Source: Elusimicrobiota bacterium (GTDB lineage: Bacteria; Elusimicrobiota; Elusimicrobia; FEN-1173). Taken from it: 64,000 nucleotides of DNA. A program made the position numbers and the translations under genes. The stretch is from assembly GCA_016722575.1 (NCBI GenBank), contig JADKIY010000001.1, forward strand, positions 186,001 through 250,000, written 5' to 3'. Positions within the stretch are counted from its first letter, which is position 1; each line of letters starts with the position of its first letter. Below the pieces are notes generated by a model. It did no database searches, was not told where the DNA came from, and was given only the letters and a program-made list of their open reading frames with translations. Below, piece after piece: positions 47,801-52,523 of the stretch.

Positions 47801-48557
47801 CGGCGAAGCTTTGAAGCGGGGCGTCGAGTTTTTTAAGCGATTCGGGGTAGACCTTGGCTTTGACGAGCTCCAGGCGGGCTTGCACGGCCGCCATGTAACG
47901 ATCCGCGGCGGCGCGGGCCGCGGCGGTTTGGTGCCGGGCGGCCAGGTTTTTTCGATAGAGATTCTCGGTTTCAACCCCGATCAGTCGAACCGTGCCGGAC
48001 GATTCAACGATGGAGCGGTATTCTTCCCCGGTCAGTTCCCCCTTTTGCAAATGGGCCTTGGCGACTTTTTCCCGAATGTCCGCAAACGGGAAGGCCGACA
48101 ACCACTCCACATCGGCCGGACCCGCTCCGCCTTCCTGATACACGTTCAGCCGGGCGGTATCGCCGCTCCACCAACCGGCGCGAAGGAGACCCGCCAAGGT
48201 TTGCGCGGCGTTGAATTGCGCCGGGTAGAGACCGTGGGCGTCTTGCAAATGAATGAGGGTGGGGCCGGCTTTGCCGCCCTCGGCGAGGTGGGTTTCGACG
48301 ACGGAACCCAGGGACGCCGGCAGGCGGTAAGCGCCCAAGACCGGGTTCAACGATTCGTTGGGCCAGGACAGGCCGTTGAGAAGATTTTGCGAGCGCCGAT
48401 CCTCCGAGGAAGAGGCCTGGCCCCGAGACGTTTGACGATCCGCCCAAAAACTGGTCTGGGCAAAGGGCTCGCCCACGGACGTTAAAACGAAAGCGAACGC
48501 GATGACGGCCGCGGCCGCTTTTTTCATCCCGGAGGTTTTCCCGCGCTCTTCGGTCAT
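32832..48557 (-). CDS. Giant 5,241-residue membrane protein with a GT-A-like glycosyltransferase core
   Basis: The ATG at 48555-48557 has a GAGGAGAGG site and is followed by a signal-anchor (residues 11-33). Residues about 90-520 resemble ChaN/Tiki-like proteins (IHLQDAHG near 102, GGFHTPG near 499). A LysM-like segment lies at about 867-925 (YTVEMKDTVWSMARQDL). After membrane helices, residues about 1700-2150 look like a GT-A glycosyltransferase: IFTISFAMPTNTS, WKRGGWGKKLGN, SVVMDDKNSILPGAV (the DxD site) and ALSHDWQESQ, in the order seen in processive synthases such as NdvB. More helices follow (about 2250-2505). Then comes a helical region of about 1,850 residues with at least one internal duplication (EPGVLEVEGIMLYLL near 3024, EPGILENEAIQIYLL near 3440), further membrane segments from about 4370, and a beta-rich C-terminus. 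The open frame is certain; the glycosyltransferase call is moderate. Confidence 0.75.
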   Translation of the reverse strand: MTEERGKTSGMKKAAAAVIAFAFVLTSVGEPFAQTSFWADRQTSRGQASSSEDRRSQNLLNGLSWPNESLNPVLGAYRLPASLGSVVETHLAEGGKAGPTLIHLQDAHGLYPAQFNAAQTLAGLLRAGWWSGDTARLNVYQEGGAGPADVEWLSAFPFADIREKVAKAHLQKGELTGEEYRSIVESSGTVRLIGVETENLYRKNLAARHQTAAARAAADRYMAAVQARLELVKAKVYPESLKKLDAPLQSFAAQKISFVQYAQALLSVSPAGASAETYPNLDALGRLSRLESSLDLRALSQDRAELVEKIGQRSSIADIESLAARALSYRQGRLTAAEFYEGLLAVADGLKRQKVDLPTRRLRDYVGYLKLSESLRHESLVAEVDQLKNRLLESFAKDDKVWRLVVLDRRVALEKLLWRQEMTPDQYAAFRQEGSLDWNEVERSLAAQGAPAPAPDLSWAKSLPQVRDYYELALERDVALVKNTLADMEKTGARRAVLIAGGFHTPGLTRLLRQSTANYAVVQPQFATDASPSDLTISQEPRAFSHTVREANQLVFREGTSLSQNLPGQSLIEMFAKGSERVLSVPKGEAATNEQLLTTYRDWLKTQGVALELREVAQLVDNAGNKAQTLLFGEFNGHVFIIASDLTSDQITWITEDTVRNGETANLNRRFSSLLQSRPGLQKLWADVLTAFRSLSAAQGRGNTAQLRRTLDERWAAFSTAGQLRQLAQTAVNVDVLPTAQVQKGETALAAARRATAFSSSRVWGSLVRSWPSTRKWAVGALLFLAAPVAMAGEAAGLSVGVSPAGLLSLLAGATALGWAGFRFARSRSMGPRLRTLLLAVALGVPALLATSAFNSVEAAQLSADGAHYTVEMKDTVWSMARQDLVKAGAASLTNTDIAQRVADYAKANPGVDLHHISLGQSIERPVVPGEATSAGAVDAPATTANLNTVDGPFSPEAALPVPPAIPADGLAPPSVPSAQNRSDAGPTAQGPTPGPEGTGATPDRSAATGRFSWPSALNVGVLSKVGAAILMFFMLPDTGSAFDAAQQMSAAGAPDTGMQLKLATEMAGPAFSLSGLLESLRIGFSLYIGPWAAAVQGWLADASFADWVTPTFAMAGMVGTLRLWRGTPNGEDVQRWSDRVAARMTGELEKGPRTAPKSWNAPLRRWRRNQLTAEDEARVAATPAGIRRTMLRNYLAFRQGQFPRYNTYGAHGRYISFIGLSEIKRMTARVEKSDETLAALRRRAKELDKKIKRLVGDRSTLASDEKRRELAELNRARDQIDVDAVARRTVLQRPFVDALRQALAQRKDGVLGETGDSLREQRDVMWRTFEGTYAYYETRLVPDGFQLQMGARFFLTLAAIGRLAFTGIFLSQVFFFPSFALTAVSWVVLGPLLYNISRSFVDPLLVMVFMMFGPPPQGHARRDFLEVVREHAQKTGRPYAFSVEVPKWSGNPLDGYLKTDIGAAYFKSANGLTASFDLSPTAPSAALQFPRTLDAAGQAEFTRFIQEKMWEGFRLDVAVTFEDVRAKDGSVTPGVTVARLRPAAGTAGQRFETRVNEILAAARGEPQRLSVDGVRVVDNEWVEVDVTENYVNPLGVGFPEIGGPTAAEEKTWAGLGKMIEKEYGLPLSLAADREPNISVRFDQVGEQVVRRVVYRYGVPRQYRNEIAQNLDTTTRFLDTIHLEADVWAAYRRVDIENLRQTLRDTAVEPGSPEIFTISFAMPTNTSNAQLIPYELENLQRLQAEMDAEFPGRVSFVYFNQSMEWAEAFLAGPAAVSAVSAAIGDADPLKKLGNQFTLFDKEGARLYVNVQGNAVTTVRVSVQGRRTVRTLSRGEATELIKGVDASAVDRVVQWKRGGWGKKLGNVAGLEWLKSGHTRPPAYNNPDGHENFTNPDAPLFPNANLMAGDILGYFRNDVVIHRADGTTVRFAGSKTDANQISVTESRGGTRTLTRAEANKELAQRIADFHTDRMTDGEGRPLEPDDLSVVMDDKNSILPGAVEAAIGVAEHPANQGVVGFNPAIEVDPPRNTRGGQAGSYFSSILLDYLDKSRVIHNMYDARFKAGLFGKMSAMYGKIFKRAAYGDSFTDERVTVARALSHDWQESQFSPTEAVYGDVAHTFQLMETSRDEKNREAVQVFRMQLGNRFELLRLVMSPVADRPGRVSLTVERLNPEGQWTAWRTFAASETESAKVLVTRVAAYLTNAIGVRERDLLTLAGVVDRDFRWLRGDLQMQSTAKPYEKDALPHAHRYHLGGIDFRLNGDPSFLIVLAGLIPLWLFPDQALMVNKTLAYVLFGITMLGVAFRGHFLYPAYYDAMSRVQVLTVNPWLGKPLLWGLLVVFGVKNFLLSLLTISATTLMSLPIAIKRTFYLETVAKVIEFVKNVPSVWVTSSATVVRELMGVRIADTWKSEISLMNLVVFGGLSFAAFAGLIYTGNIYFGALFPLGISIIVASILTGWVIAHFAGQAYRRDDRSAMMKRWFQVYGLSALIAGFIFFAPVTNFLTDLKIQSLRTPTAAEIVLKQLADPVTKPRPYTGVDISGGLALQVQRTEPIAQEAAPKILQAALNVGAGVKAEVFPGVESIRLTGIPNTALPLPGDVRTSPYTTAQFQPPEPLGMLKKPQLTDDQTKKLAYLLSQLDRMNADEVKWENVAIYGGSTALITLVPPSAIGLKVADVGAYLKMLSTGYPWLREPMVAKYWAQTALLLDINASMGDAKTAKAAQVRSVKDISQLLLWDKIKEVWDVDYTKFVQQGQSLRNPKTGAPMITEDDYRELADKATGSMDKYEVLSTAVINLHYGLGYPLEKITPELIWRFTRLSYEIEKSWEAVVPSVDIKPVQLFPKPVAKGLRIMGNITFVLPVKIPFISDAHLEMIPMVTAFYQEPGGLQEFLTQMLEHNEKNLREPSSEEYMKTFLERIGAEYIQQYSDPAKFPADPALYALVKDRMTEDLKKFNKKPSDKDLRLAYLQTEYNLGRIAYFNRAKVETKNMAEIRTAALSVARELSTIQSIAKSLAPRLYESHMKMEPGVLEVEGIMLYLLQGEPERKTEYLRVFRDVLKSSEAILADMAQNKWAVSDAYTQHVLSLLPPALVADMSPKAKEYNVLRDLSMLQLNIQLNGIKKADGRPYTYKETMEALLAVKARVAGLRVPEKPGIMATMLLHSLKMKTQHPEVTDKEYWEGNRLPVLRYWAAWSASPELMKKLDADPHWAWYRNKINGEIEAEMGAKITDPEVRQFNAVQSMAQLADAVYNAFPNLKKEHRGDPARTADLLLSLAHRSEAYTQFFGTLKNMPVNAIGFQEYFVVAGYELNGMAQKFDPKKAFEKEIDGFVLRPVNDLWNTGLYESLPKTFVDAVRVRMKDTQDRLGIGDRPIKADDLKIQAIQAFYKMTASALFSEKYPTPLPAYSPAFLKDVVTLGRELVGYAVQVGEQSAGMPRVNDYVVKEPGILENEAIQIYLLKKRAGANFNVKNYISYTRTIFAKIDSILRDQPGVLKSETFAKYRAIKSTLLSEQANKQMSDRGRDFLALRSLSNLVVNAEHNDMRPKAPLAARALSAEGWMAAYLDAWDHFENAPKYGGKKYQHVPYREEGFVDMVTLLKQKWGFTKFWESYYYERLNQVEQFMSDPAFLKFIRTAGGQGEKLLWVINDDIFQKSGIRFDSNHPIFTFNGVIGLTEMFIDAAKKFPGTEVDYQLLATRYLRYYDLFHTADPATGKPRFPNLPFAEEGFIESLVTGGYNFEANGGTFEDELRIMKLRDVDALMGAKLLDPDEKFRDTFVRGYLEGIIRSESTVPPGVSAPVIDFFILQKIVGIGQTYNMLTGPSVGVGQPSSVDVRKDTPVLKTAMRALVFVHGGIRQQTADHKDLYPKLRPIFNILGESEKWVGRMHATGLLVEDRFPEVFTHYIDVLERHFDELKGTYLPPEQGAGGARYLGELGTYLRVLKENLRKDAAAIEARFVTRDQRTRQLGQAAGLEEEKAGAAEEESRARVVFVRPEIDESQFILDAGYIVTEILRDMEHEIGASGNAALKNVTVDRLMSHYFKTLAHLKTTHYKNQIMQIQSYRDSEALGRLNGKINNYAMRFAFIDYLVYSAQGDAGLRAFFESKGIKSAEEFMDRFYANLGIVQKTDGLKQALDELRNANEYSAEGVEFSYAMMLTLNHKITPETLTRVATHIPDVLRDYNEYLLKPGVGATGKSLKFRVDSAVILYEALARELALARPFGDTGDRMEVKQKRTNEPWMVDTLVKAVYGNLFGIYLEDENPEHKKLMKEWEIKAFGKDLKSMVQQLASEPTVMGQKNAYFDEITKVDEAIRERTAKYEAAKGDLRESLAEDYQIQIRILKQIRASLEERMGYLLQLAETMDRTYAAGVQDKNQAVLEMLILLSAIGFGAGLVSFSRRRSDRSSREGLTGIDRLRADLADLNARRKQVPYLGNAALAIYLGLPAAYGLYFGAVLPRLAQDTGSVFSQAPYQFEAPRDSQGTLFADGGFVVRENRETRDGRPIVEHKIMSGGYLVGRVELNTGYAEFMPGAVPGANGLSYPLNPGPSLVMLGFGENKPDGKKAYSYRGSLNQVTYAVDSSGRLVLSGTLRDAGGAFEAKNYQMVVSVSAGQTRVNVSGDFTARRALNVSEFNIGSLNTQSYIGVPQGAPSPSDRSLSLEAQGAVPANRVYLYFGNDQKLPSSGLTPWTVQSVSLGGTAYNNTPSVRIVPESITFNGRKMDPVAAYTLLPNQFDRHNVAIAPVIGGGTPLSLQAGGQISVRYTVDITPVVVKNDGAAAPSAPASGAANATVKKPFSLWQTGMAFLVFAGAAYFGYDAAAAGSASQMVLGGFVGLLGSWGSLFYGRHLTLGLFALAARPATRSNEKLDLGVLAARHGLASLESVGNLPVGIFAEIEPSSGRGFIASWLVAPWERADGVRRALVRLVLVHEAQRLRFRKLGFFQTSFLYLIKPFSAVFKALRESLDGNFRATWTGASEWAQMGSGLFSYAANTALKTLPAAPALLVAGPVAGLGGASFLTGALGLVAGPTLWTLPDSLHSLLRGGGFLGAPGVADSRKGDALVVSLPEGKLSPAVGRALLQFLSGIGGRLESDGGRAPVHVELVVGTEAPSAAQREQLTAAFRQLAQSGGVSKDLQDRLTVNVAHRDPEALKLRLGELALASNINVLSGGEEAPFWFGLGVPLRLFAVRLLEKLTRVEVEVVFTGAEAEAVARLTGRNVENGQLRLNALGRPLDILDADTRKIETFNQQA

Positions 48558-48694
48558 AAGCTCTTTTGCCTCTCCTCGGCCATATATATAGTAGGCCGCT
48601 GGGCTGGCCGTACTTTCGTCATTACTAGTTAACAAGAACCGTCGGAATTTGGCCTTAAATTATTGTAACGGGAATGTAAATTGATGCCGGTGGG

Positions 48695-48700
48695 ATTATA
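48695..48700 (-). promoter_or_regulatory. Candidate -10 box for the giant gene
   Basis: Reads TATAAT, a perfect consensus, on the minus strand in the 184-base gap between the helicase and giant genes. A TACAAT variant lies about 35 bases downstream, and a TATATATA stretch sits just before the ribosome binding site. No strong -35 is seen. The predicted leader would be about 130 bases. Confidence 0.35.
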
Positions 48701-48741
48701 TCGTCGGAAAATGGCGGAAATGTTCCACCCAACACATTAAT

Positions 48742-50637
48742 TCATTGCTTCAGCCACTCCCAAGCGCTGCGGTGTTGTCCGTGGGCCTGGACGTGGTCCA
48801 GAAAGGCGGCGTAAAAAGGGTGCTGGCCGATGGTCGCGGAGTCGCCGATGACGATGAGAAGTCGGCGGGCGCGGGTCATGGCCACGTTCATCCGGCGGGT
48901 GTCCGATAGGAAGCCCACCTCGGCTTTTTCGTTGGATCGAACCAGGGACACGATCACCACTTCTTTTTCACGCCCCTGGAAACCGTCCACCGTGCCCACT
49001 TCAATCCCCTTGGGAAGGAAACCCCGAAGCATCCGCACTTGGGCGCCGTAGGGAGAAATGACCGCGGTCCATTCCCGTCGGATACCGGCCCCTTCCAATT
49101 CCTCCCAAAGGAGGGCCGCCAACCGGGCCTCGCCTTCGTTTTCCCGGCTGTCCAGGAGCTCGTTCCATGTTTCGGCGTAACCCGTCCCGGCGGTGTCGAC
49201 AAAAACCAAGGTTCCCTGGGTCAAGTCCGTGGGTTGAACATGGGGCAGTCCCAGGGCGTCGTGATCCCGCACGGATTCGTCGGCAATCAGTTTCCCCTCG
49301 TAAAAACGCTCCGAAGAGAAACGCATGATCGTTTCGTTCATTCGATATTGGACACGAAGCAAGGCCTGTAAATTTTCCGGCAATTCCGGTTGAAGACGTT
49401 CCATCAGCGTCGTTTTAAGGCCCGCCGCCGCGGCTTCTTTCGAATAGATGGTGGGGGGCAATTGGAGGGGATCCCCGGCCAGGACGATCTTTTGAGCCAA
49501 TAGAATTGGCACCCAGGAGAGGGGTTCGGTCGATTGGCTGGCTTCGTCCAAGCAAACCAGGTCAAAGCGTTCGCCGGAAAGGTTTTTTCCGATACCGCCA
49601 TGGGTGGCCAAAACCACGTGGGCCCGTTGAATGATGCGCTTGGCCAGGGCCTTTTCGAGGTTGCGGGCCTCTTTCCACAGCGCCTTGATTTCCTTCTTCA
49701 TTTCCTTGTCTTCGATGGGATCGTAGGTGCCGCGGTTTTGCCGACGATACCGCTGAACGACCAACTGTTCCCGGTCCCGGTCCATGAGCGCGATGGGTTT
49801 TTGGTCCGGATGTTCGTCCATTTGGGCCATGAGGGTGGCGTGGCGCAGGCTTTCCAAGGTCCGGGCCGGGTGGCCCAGGCGAACCACGCGGAGATCGCTG
49901 TCCAGGAGTTTTTCCAGCATGTTGTCGACGGCGATATTGGAGGGCGCCGTGGCCAATACCGACAAACCGCGAAGAGCGGCCTGCCGGATGATTTCAACCA
50001 GGACCGTCGTTTTGCCGGTGCCCGGGGGGCCGTGCACCAGCGCCACGTCTTTGGCCGCCAGGGCGGAACGGACGGCGTCTTTTTGAAAGGTGTTCAGACC
50101 TTCGTTGTAAAATTCAATTTCCTTGGGCGGATCGGTTTGGGCCGAGCGCAGGCCCATCAACACGTCGCGCAAATCGCCCAAACGCCCCGTGGCCCGCTGG
50201 ACAATGTCCAGGGCCCGGCGCATCCGTTTGTAAGTGGCATCCGACCCCAGAAGGTCGATCTGGCATTTCCCCGTCGGCGGGTCAATCAGTTCCTCGTTCA
50301 GCGCGACCGTGACGCGGTATTCCTCCACGTCGTAAAGGGTGCCTTCTTTGGCGAAGTTCCCCTGCAAAAAAGTGACACGCACGATGTCGCCGGAATCCAT
50401 GGCGTGAAAGGGCGACAAGGCTTCGCCGGCCGGGGGCCGTGAGAGGACCAGGAGCGGCATCCCGCCGACGCCCACGTCCTGACGTTCGATCACGAGACGC
50501 GAAACGGTTTTCCCCAACTGCTCCCGGGTTTCCACGGGCCAGCGGTCGAGCTCCCGCTTGTTCTCTTCCTTCTCGGCCTCGCGCTCGATATCGATGAGGT
50601 CGATCAGTTTTTGAAAGTGTTCTTCGATTTCCGGCAT
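48742..50637 (-). CDS. UPF1/SMUBP2-like superfamily 1 helicase
   Basis: A 631-residue helicase of the DNA2/NAM7/IGHMBP2 group. Motifs are present in order: Q-like NTFQKDAV, Walker A GPPGTGKTT near residue 207, TAPSNIAVDNML, motif II CLDEASQSTEP, GDPLQLPPT, QYRMNE, TVDGFQGREKEVVI and NVAMTRAR. The N-terminal part contains an oligonucleotide-binding-like region (GDIVRVTFLQGN). Such stand-alone bacterial proteins unwind DNA or RNA; the specific role is unknown. The ATG has no ribosome binding site but a TAAAAT hexamer lies seven bases upstream. Confidence 0.92.
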   Translation of the reverse strand: MPEIEEHFQKLIDLIDIEREAEKEENKRELDRWPVETREQLGKTVSRLVIERQDVGVGGMPLLVLSRPPAGEALSPFHAMDSGDIVRVTFLQGNFAKEGTLYDVEEYRVTVALNEELIDPPTGKCQIDLLGSDATYKRMRRALDIVQRATGRLGDLRDVLMGLRSAQTDPPKEIEFYNEGLNTFQKDAVRSALAAKDVALVHGPPGTGKTTVLVEIIRQAALRGLSVLATAPSNIAVDNMLEKLLDSDLRVVRLGHPARTLESLRHATLMAQMDEHPDQKPIALMDRDREQLVVQRYRRQNRGTYDPIEDKEMKKEIKALWKEARNLEKALAKRIIQRAHVVLATHGGIGKNLSGERFDLVCLDEASQSTEPLSWVPILLAQKIVLAGDPLQLPPTIYSKEAAAAGLKTTLMERLQPELPENLQALLRVQYRMNETIMRFSSERFYEGKLIADESVRDHDALGLPHVQPTDLTQGTLVFVDTAGTGYAETWNELLDSRENEGEARLAALLWEELEGAGIRREWTAVISPYGAQVRMLRGFLPKGIEVGTVDGFQGREKEVVIVSLVRSNEKAEVGFLSDTRRMNVAMTRARRLLIVIGDSATIGQHPFYAAFLDHVQAHGQHRSAWEWLKQ

Positions 50638-50644
50638 GGGCGGA

Positions 50645-50650
50645 ATTTTA
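50645..50650 (-). promoter_or_regulatory. Candidate -10 hexamer immediately upstream of the helicase gene
   Basis: TAAAAT on the minus strand, ending seven bases before the ATG: the same hexamer and spacing as in front of mrp. It suggests a leaderless or near-leaderless transcript. No clear -35 was found. Confidence 0.3.
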
Positions 50651-50726
50651 GCAATTGGGCGGGAAAAACGCTTTTAAAGTTATTGGCGGGGCCAAAGAGG
50701 GGGGTATAAGTCAGTCGGGGGGTCAC

Positions 50727-51152
50727 ATGCGCCGGGCGCGTGGTTTTACTCTCATCGAATTGATGCCGGTGGTCGCCATCATCGGCCTCTTGGCGGCTAT
50801 TTCCATCCCCAAATTCTCCGCTCTCGTCATCCGGGCCAAAGAAGCCGCCATTCATGGGAAGCTGGGCACGGTCCGAACCGCCATTTCCATTTATTGTGCC
50901 GATAACGATGGGGCGTACCCGTAAGATTTAAATCACGCGGCAATCACGGTTCTTCGCCCGCTGGTTCCAAAATATCTGGACGAATTTCCGGCCATTCAAA
51001 TACCGACCGTCCCCTCCCACCAACTGAGTCCCTTCACGAGTGCGACCGCGTTCATCGGGGACGCCAATATGGGCGCGCCTCCGCTGCGCGGCTGGGCCTA
51101 CAATCGATTGAACGGCGAAGTCCGCGTAAATTGCAACCACACGGATTCCTAA
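50727..51152 (+). pseudogene. Type IV pilin/pseudopilin-like gene with an in-frame stop
   Basis: The ATG at 50727 begins a prepilin sequence: a short basic leader (RRARG), then FTLIELMPVVAIIGLLAAIS, the processing site and hydrophobic helix of class III pilins. It has Glu at position 5 and an unusual Pro where Val is normal. The helix continues (AKEAAIHGKLGTVRTAISIY) to NDGAYP, where a TAA at 50922-50924 interrupts. The same frame then stays open and family-like (LRPLVPKYLDEFPAIQIPT) to a second stop at 51150-51152, giving the usual length of about 140 residues. A single base change (GAA to TAA) would explain it. It stands alone on the plus strand. Inactivated gene is the simplest reading; stop-codon readthrough is the alternative. 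Confidence 0.75.
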
Positions 51153-51215
51153 GACGCCGCCTGGAGTCCGTGGTGAATTGAATCGATATTTTTTTGTGAA
51201 TTTGTGGCTGGGAAA

Positions 51216-51314
51216 TCAGCCGCCCGCGCGGATCCACAGGGTGGTGGCCAGCACAAAGGCGCACCAGGTCAGGACCAGCATGGTGGGAAACCAAAGGGGT
51301 TTGAGCGTTTTCAT
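51216..51314 (-). CDS. 32-residue single-span membrane microprotein
   Basis: A short open frame with a strong GAGGTG ribosome binding site five bases before its ATG (51312-51314). The product begins MKTLKPLWFPTM and has one hydrophobic helix (LVLTWCAFVLATTLWI) followed by a basic/glycine end (RAGG). Size and layout resemble small accessory subunits of membrane complexes, such as those of cytochrome bd oxidases or Kdp, but there is no recognisable partner beside it. It lies in an otherwise gene-free gap, downstream of an AT-rich stretch that could hold its promoter. Confidence 0.5.
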   Translation of the reverse strand: MKTLKPLWFPTMLVLTWCAFVLATTLWIRAGG

Positions 51315-51429
51315 TGAAGCACCTCGCAAAGTTTCATTTCCGTTGCCCCCTTTTGACACTGGACGAAACCGAAGGTTCCCGTCCTCAGCCAACTTACTTG
51401 CAACACTTCAACCAATTAGGCATTAAAAT

Positions 51430-51450
51430 ATTCAATATTAATAATTGAAT
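51430..51450. promoter_or_regulatory. AT-rich inverted repeat (possible operator)
   Basis: ATTCAAT and ATTGAAT arms separated by seven bases sit in a strikingly AT-rich patch (about 51415-51468) inside a GC-rich genome, upstream of the microprotein gene. This may be a promoter/operator. No confident -35/-10 pair was identified. Confidence 0.25.
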
Positions 51451-51463
51451 TGATTTATTGATA

Positions 51464-51502
51464 TAAAAACGCATGGCCGTCCATAGCGGGACGGCCATGC
51501 GT
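51464..51502 (-). terminator. Rho-independent terminator after the NmrA-like gene
   Basis: A perfect 14-base-pair stem (51469-51482 with 51489-51502, six-base loop) followed on the minus strand by TTTTTATAT. It lies 22 bases after the stop of the NmrA-like gene and ends that transcript before the AT-rich region. Confidence 0.92.
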
Positions 51503-51524
51503 TCAGCGGCGAATCGTGATGAAG

Positions 51525-52412
51525 TCAGCTCTGACTGTAGGCGACCGCAAATCCTTTGGCGAATTCCTCGATGGTGGTGGGAGTCGTAGTTTGAGGGCCT
51601 CGGGCCTGGGTGGGACGAACCACGCCTTCATTGAAGGCTTTGTACATCTCGTTAAATTGATCCGCCACGTCCGGCGACATGCCCATGCCGATCATGGCCG
51701 CCCGCGCGTCGGCGTAGGGGAATTGAACGTATGGCAGGGCGGGTTTCCCAATGGCCGCTCCGATGACACGGGTGGCTTCCGCCATGGACACTTCCCGCGG
51801 CCCCAGAAGTTCCTGAACCGATTTTCCCATGAAATCCCGGGCCAGGAGGCGACGGGCGGCCACCGCCGCGATGTCGCGGGTGGCGATCATGGGAAAAGCC
51901 GCGTCGGGAAGCAGGGGGCTTCCGTTGATCCCCTGGCTCTTGATGAGGCCAAGACTGAAAAAGAAGTTTTCCATGAAATAGGTCGGCCGCAAATGAAGGA
52001 CGTGAACGCCGTCCAACTTGTTGAGCCGTTGTTCGTGGTCGTGGAGACCTTTGATGGGTCCGGTCTTGTCGGGCCGGTTCGCGCCCAGGCTCGAGAGGTT
52101 GACCACGTGCCGGACCCCGGCGTTCTTGAGGGCGTCCGCCAGAACGACGCTGACTTTGTTTTGGTAGCCGCGAAAATCCTCTTCTCCGTAGGAAGGCGGA
52201 ATCAGGGCAAACACCGCCGTCGCGTCCCGGAACGCTTCGGCCACGGCGGCCGGATCCGCCAAATCGGCCGACACGGTTTCGGCTCCCCGATCGGCCAGAA
52301 ACTTCAACTTTTTCGCGTCACGGGCGACGGCCCGGACCTTCTGTTTCTTGACCAGCAATTCCTGGACCAACGATTGGCCGATGTGGCCCGTGGCCGCGGT
52401 GACGACGATCAT
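51525..52412 (-). CDS. NmrA-like NAD(P)-binding Rossmann protein
   Basis: A 295-residue atypical short-chain dehydrogenase. The N-terminal dinucleotide site is TAATGHIGQSL (GxxGxxG type), followed by VRAVARDAKK, ADLADPAAVAEAF and HVVNLSSLGA, as in NmrA/HSCARG proteins and quinone reductases of the QOR2/azoreductase-like group. I start it at the ATG at 52410-52412, which has GGAGG five bases upstream; a TTG four codons earlier overlaps that site. It is monocistronic: 111 bases separate it from rnr and a terminator follows. The substrate is unknown. Confidence 0.88.
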   Translation of the reverse strand: MIVVTAATGHIGQSLVQELLVKKQKVRAVARDAKKLKFLADRGAETVSADLADPAAVAEAFRDATAVFALIPPSYGEEDFRGYQNKVSVVLADALKNAGVRHVVNLSSLGANRPDKTGPIKGLHDHEQRLNKLDGVHVLHLRPTYFMENFFFSLGLIKSQGINGSPLLPDAAFPMIATRDIAAVAARRLLARDFMGKSVQELLGPREVSMAEATRVIGAAIGKPALPYVQFPYADARAAMIGMGMSPDVADQFNEMYKAFNEGVVRPTQARGPQTTTPTTIEEFAKGFAVAYSQS

Positions 52413-52523
52413 GAACGCCTCCAAAAGAAAAGCAAGGTCGGACGGGGGGATCGGGATGAACCATCGACGTACGCCCGGCGAGTGCCGGGACGGACCCCGA
52501 AACCGTTCAACGGTTCAACGAAT

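Noticed and set aside
51178..51426. Plus-strand 82-codon frame over the microprotein region
   Set aside because: It has no ribosome binding site, no recognisable content, and runs opposite the better-supported 32-residue frame.
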